Source: an uncultured Oscillospiraceae bacterium (GTDB taxonomy: Bacteria > Bacillota > Clostridia > Oscillospirales > Oscillospiraceae). Taken from it: a DNA stretch of 64,000 bases. How positions within the stretch are numbered: position 1 is the stretch's first letter; each line of letters opens with the position of its first letter. A program made the translations under genes and the position numbers. The notes under the pieces were generated by a model. The model was not told the DNA's origin. It saw nothing but the letters and a program-made list of their open reading frames with translations, and did not search any database. The DNA lies in contig CANQSF010000008.1 in the NCBI GenBank assembly GCA_947626345.1, forward strand, positions 1-64,000. Reading direction: 5' to 3'. Positions 62,369-64,000 of the stretch are shown here, in pieces.

Positions 62369-64000
62369 TCAGCCCTCCTTCGCAGCGGCGATGGCCCCGA
62401 AGGGGCAGTTGGCCACGCATGCGCCGCAGTTGACACACTTGGCGGGATCGATGGTATGGGGCTGCTTCACCGTGCCGGAGATGGCCTCCATGGGGCAGTT
62501 CTTGCGGCACTTGCCGCAGCCCTTGCACTTTTCCCCGTCGATGACGGGATGGGGCTTCTCCCGGTTGCAGATGGGGCAGTGATGGTCCACCACGTGGCGC
62601 AGATACTCGTTGCGGAAGTATTTCAGCGTGCTCTGCACCGGCTTGCAGGCGCTCTGGCCCAGGCCGCACAGGGCGGTGTTGGTGATGGTGTCCGCCAGCT
62701 CCTCCAGCAGGTCCAGATCCTCCAGAGTGCCCTCGTTGGCCACGATGCGGTTGAGGATCTCCAGCATCCGCTTGGTGCCCTCCCGGCAGGGGACGCACTT
62801 GCCGCAGGATTCCTTCTGGGTGAACTCCATGAAGAACCGGGCGGTCTCCACCATGCAGGTGTCCTCGTCCATGACCACCAGGCCGCCGGAGCCGATCATG
62901 GCGCCGATGCCCTTGAGGGAGTCGAAGTCCAGGGGCAAGTTCAGATGCTCCTCGCTGGCGCAGCAGCAGCCGCCGGAGGGGCCGCCGATCTGCACGGCCT
63001 TGAAGGCCTTGCCATTGCGGATGCCGCCGCCAATGTCGAAGATGACCTCCCGGACGGTGGTGCCCATGGGCACCTCGATCAGGCCCGTGTTCACCACGTT
63101 GCCGGTGAGGGCGAAGGCCTTGGTGCCGGGGCTGGTCTTGGTGCCGATGGAGCGGTACCAGTCCACGCCGTTGCGGATGATCAGGGGGACGTTGGCAAAG
63201 GTCTCCACGTTGTTGAGCACCGTGGGCTGGCCCCACAGGCCGTGCTCGATGGTGCGGGGCGGCTTGACCCGGGGCATGCCCCGCTTGCCCTCGATGGAGG
63301 CGGTCAGGGCGCTGCCCTCGCCGCAGACGAAGGCGCCCGCGCCACGGTTCACGTGGATGTGGAAGCTGAAGCCGGAGCCCATGATGTTCTCGCCCAAAAA
63401 GCCGTACTCCTCCGCCAGGGCGATGGCCGCCTTCAGCCGGCTCACCGCCAGGGGATACTCCGCCCGGACGTAGATGTAGCCCTCATGGCTGCCCACGGCC
63501 CGGCCGGCGATCATCATGCCCTCCAGCACGGAGTGGGGGTTGCCCTCCATGACGGACCGGTCCATGAATGCGCCGGGGTCGCCCTCGTCGCCGTTGCAGA
63601 CGATGTACTTGACGTCGGCCTTCTGCTTTCTGGCGCCGTCCCATTTCCGGCCGGCGGGGAAGCCGCCGCCGCCCCGGCCCCGGAGCCCGGAGTCGGTGAT
63701 GGCCCGGCAGATCTCCTCGTCGGTCATCTCGAACAGGGCCTTTTCAAAGGCGGCGTAGCCGTCCTTGGCCACATACTCCTCGATGTCCTCCGCGTCGGAG
63801 CGGCCGCAATTGGCCAGCACCACCCGGTGCTGCTTTTTATAGAAGGGGATGTCCTCCTGCCGGGGATAGGCCACCCCGTCCAGCTTGTACACCAGCCGGT
63901 CGATGATCTCGCCGCCGATGACGGTCTTCTCGATGATCTCGTGGCAGTCCTCGGGCTTGACGTGGATGTACATCACGCCCATGGGCTCGATGTGCACCAG
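62369..64000 (-). CDS. NuoF/HndC-like NADH-binding subunit (partial)
   Basis: The 5' end lies beyond the window; about 543 residues are visible. The FMN/NADH domain has GLRGRGGGGFPAGRKWD and CNGDEGDPGAFMDR. The cluster motif SCGKCVPCREG is followed by two ferredoxin-type clusters (CKGCGKCRKNCP and CVNCGACVANCP). The first visible residues (IEPMGVMYIHVKPED) match the end of a thioredoxin-like [2Fe-2S] domain, so only that domain is missing. It passes electrons between NAD(H) and hydA, four bases downstream. Confidence 0.92.
   Translation of the reverse strand: MVHIEPMGVMYIHVKPEDCHEIIEKTVIGGEIIDRLVYKLDGVAYPRQEDIPFYKKQHRVVLANCGRSDAEDIEEYVAKDGYAAFEKALFEMTDEEICRAITDSGLRGRGGGGFPAGRKWDGARKQKADVKYIVCNGDEGDPGAFMDRSVMEGNPHSVLEGMMIAGRAVGSHEGYIYVRAEYPLAVSRLKAAIALAEEYGFLGENIMGSGFSFHIHVNRGAGAFVCGEGSALTASIEGKRGMPRVKPPRTIEHGLWGQPTVLNNVETFANVPLIIRNGVDWYRSIGTKTSPGTKAFALTGNVVNTGLIEVPMGTTVREVIFDIGGGIRNGKAFKAVQIGGPSGGCCCASEEHLNLPLDFDSLKGIGAMIGSGGLVVMDEDTCMVETARFFMEFTQKESCGKCVPCREGTKRMLEILNRIVANEGTLEDLDLLEELADTITNTALCGLGQSACKPVQSTLKYFRNEYLRHVVDHHCPICNREKPHPVIDGEKCKGCGKCRKNCPMEAISGTVKQPHTIDPAKCVNCGACVANCPFGAIAAAKEG

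Noticed and set aside
60451-62433. 660-codon plus-strand open frame
   Set aside because: It mirrors hydA and crosses the island junction; no motifs.

Overview
The window looks like a chromosome segment of a high-GC, strictly anaerobic Clostridia bacterium, probably an Oscillospiraceae-like gut organism. Evidence is the single-chain pyruvate:ferredoxin oxidoreductase, an [FeFe]-hydrogenase with an NADH-binding partner, Firmicutes-type genes (MecA-like adaptor, WalJ, PgcA, SmpB-ssrA), Gram-positive Shine-Dalgarno sites, and many TTGACA-N17-TATAAT promoters. No 16S rRNA is present, so the genus is not determined.

Housekeeping backbone, left to right. 0-8.5 kb holds a polysaccharide chain-length (Wzz-like) protein, a PH-domain membrane protein, a 1154-residue Sel1-repeat protein, a beta-CASP metallo-hydrolase and pfkA. 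8.6-11.8 kb is a plus-strand cassette of class II aldolase, APH-fold kinase and 2-hydroxyacid dehydrogenase. 11.8-15.4 kb encodes a heterodimeric ABC exporter. 15.5-22.8 kb has a membrane-anchored PD-(D/E)XK protein, a GH3 glycosidase, a radical SAM enzyme and a redox group (nitroreductase, flavodoxin, CMD protein, aldo/keto reductase), with two strong promoters. 22.8-33.2 kb has a zinc-ribbon transglutaminase-like protein, a lipoprotein, birA, nifJ, a PAP2 phosphatase, a condensation-domain-like protein and an Ada-like zinc protein. 37-45.3 kb has ssrA (tmRNA), a peptidyl-prolyl isomerase, smpB, a MecA-like protein, and the run nudF-murA-walJ-rlmH-DUF2007-pgcA-DUF1002. 60.6-64 kb has hydA and a NuoF/HndC-like subunit that runs off the window.

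Two accessory regions interrupt this. The first (about 33.3-37.07 kb) lies against the 3' end of ssrA. A TcmP / radical SAM pair is bracketed by an intact IS3-family element and a 190-bp internally deleted copy of the same element in the same orientation. A truncated XRE regulator lies between TcmP and the intact IS.

The second is a 15.2-kb low-GC island (45,368-60,586) integrated by a large serine recombinase. Its ends can be read to the base: CCGGAG occurs at both junctions. Joining the outer halves restores a symmetric intrinsic terminator (attB); joining the inner halves restores a symmetric attP. The island carries the recombinase, TnpW- and MobC-like genes without a relaxase, a diverged tandem repeat array of about 58-78 bp per unit, a small HTH protein, and a seven-gene operon: GHKL/MORC-type ATPase, Z1 protein, PD-(D/E)XK protein, AIPR protein, C5-cytosine methyltransferase, Vsr and HNH nuclease. 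An HTH plus YhcG-family nuclease pair follows. I read it as a mobile anti-phage island; parts of this gene set have been predicted as restriction-modification systems by comparative genomics, but the mechanism is not something I can state from sequence.
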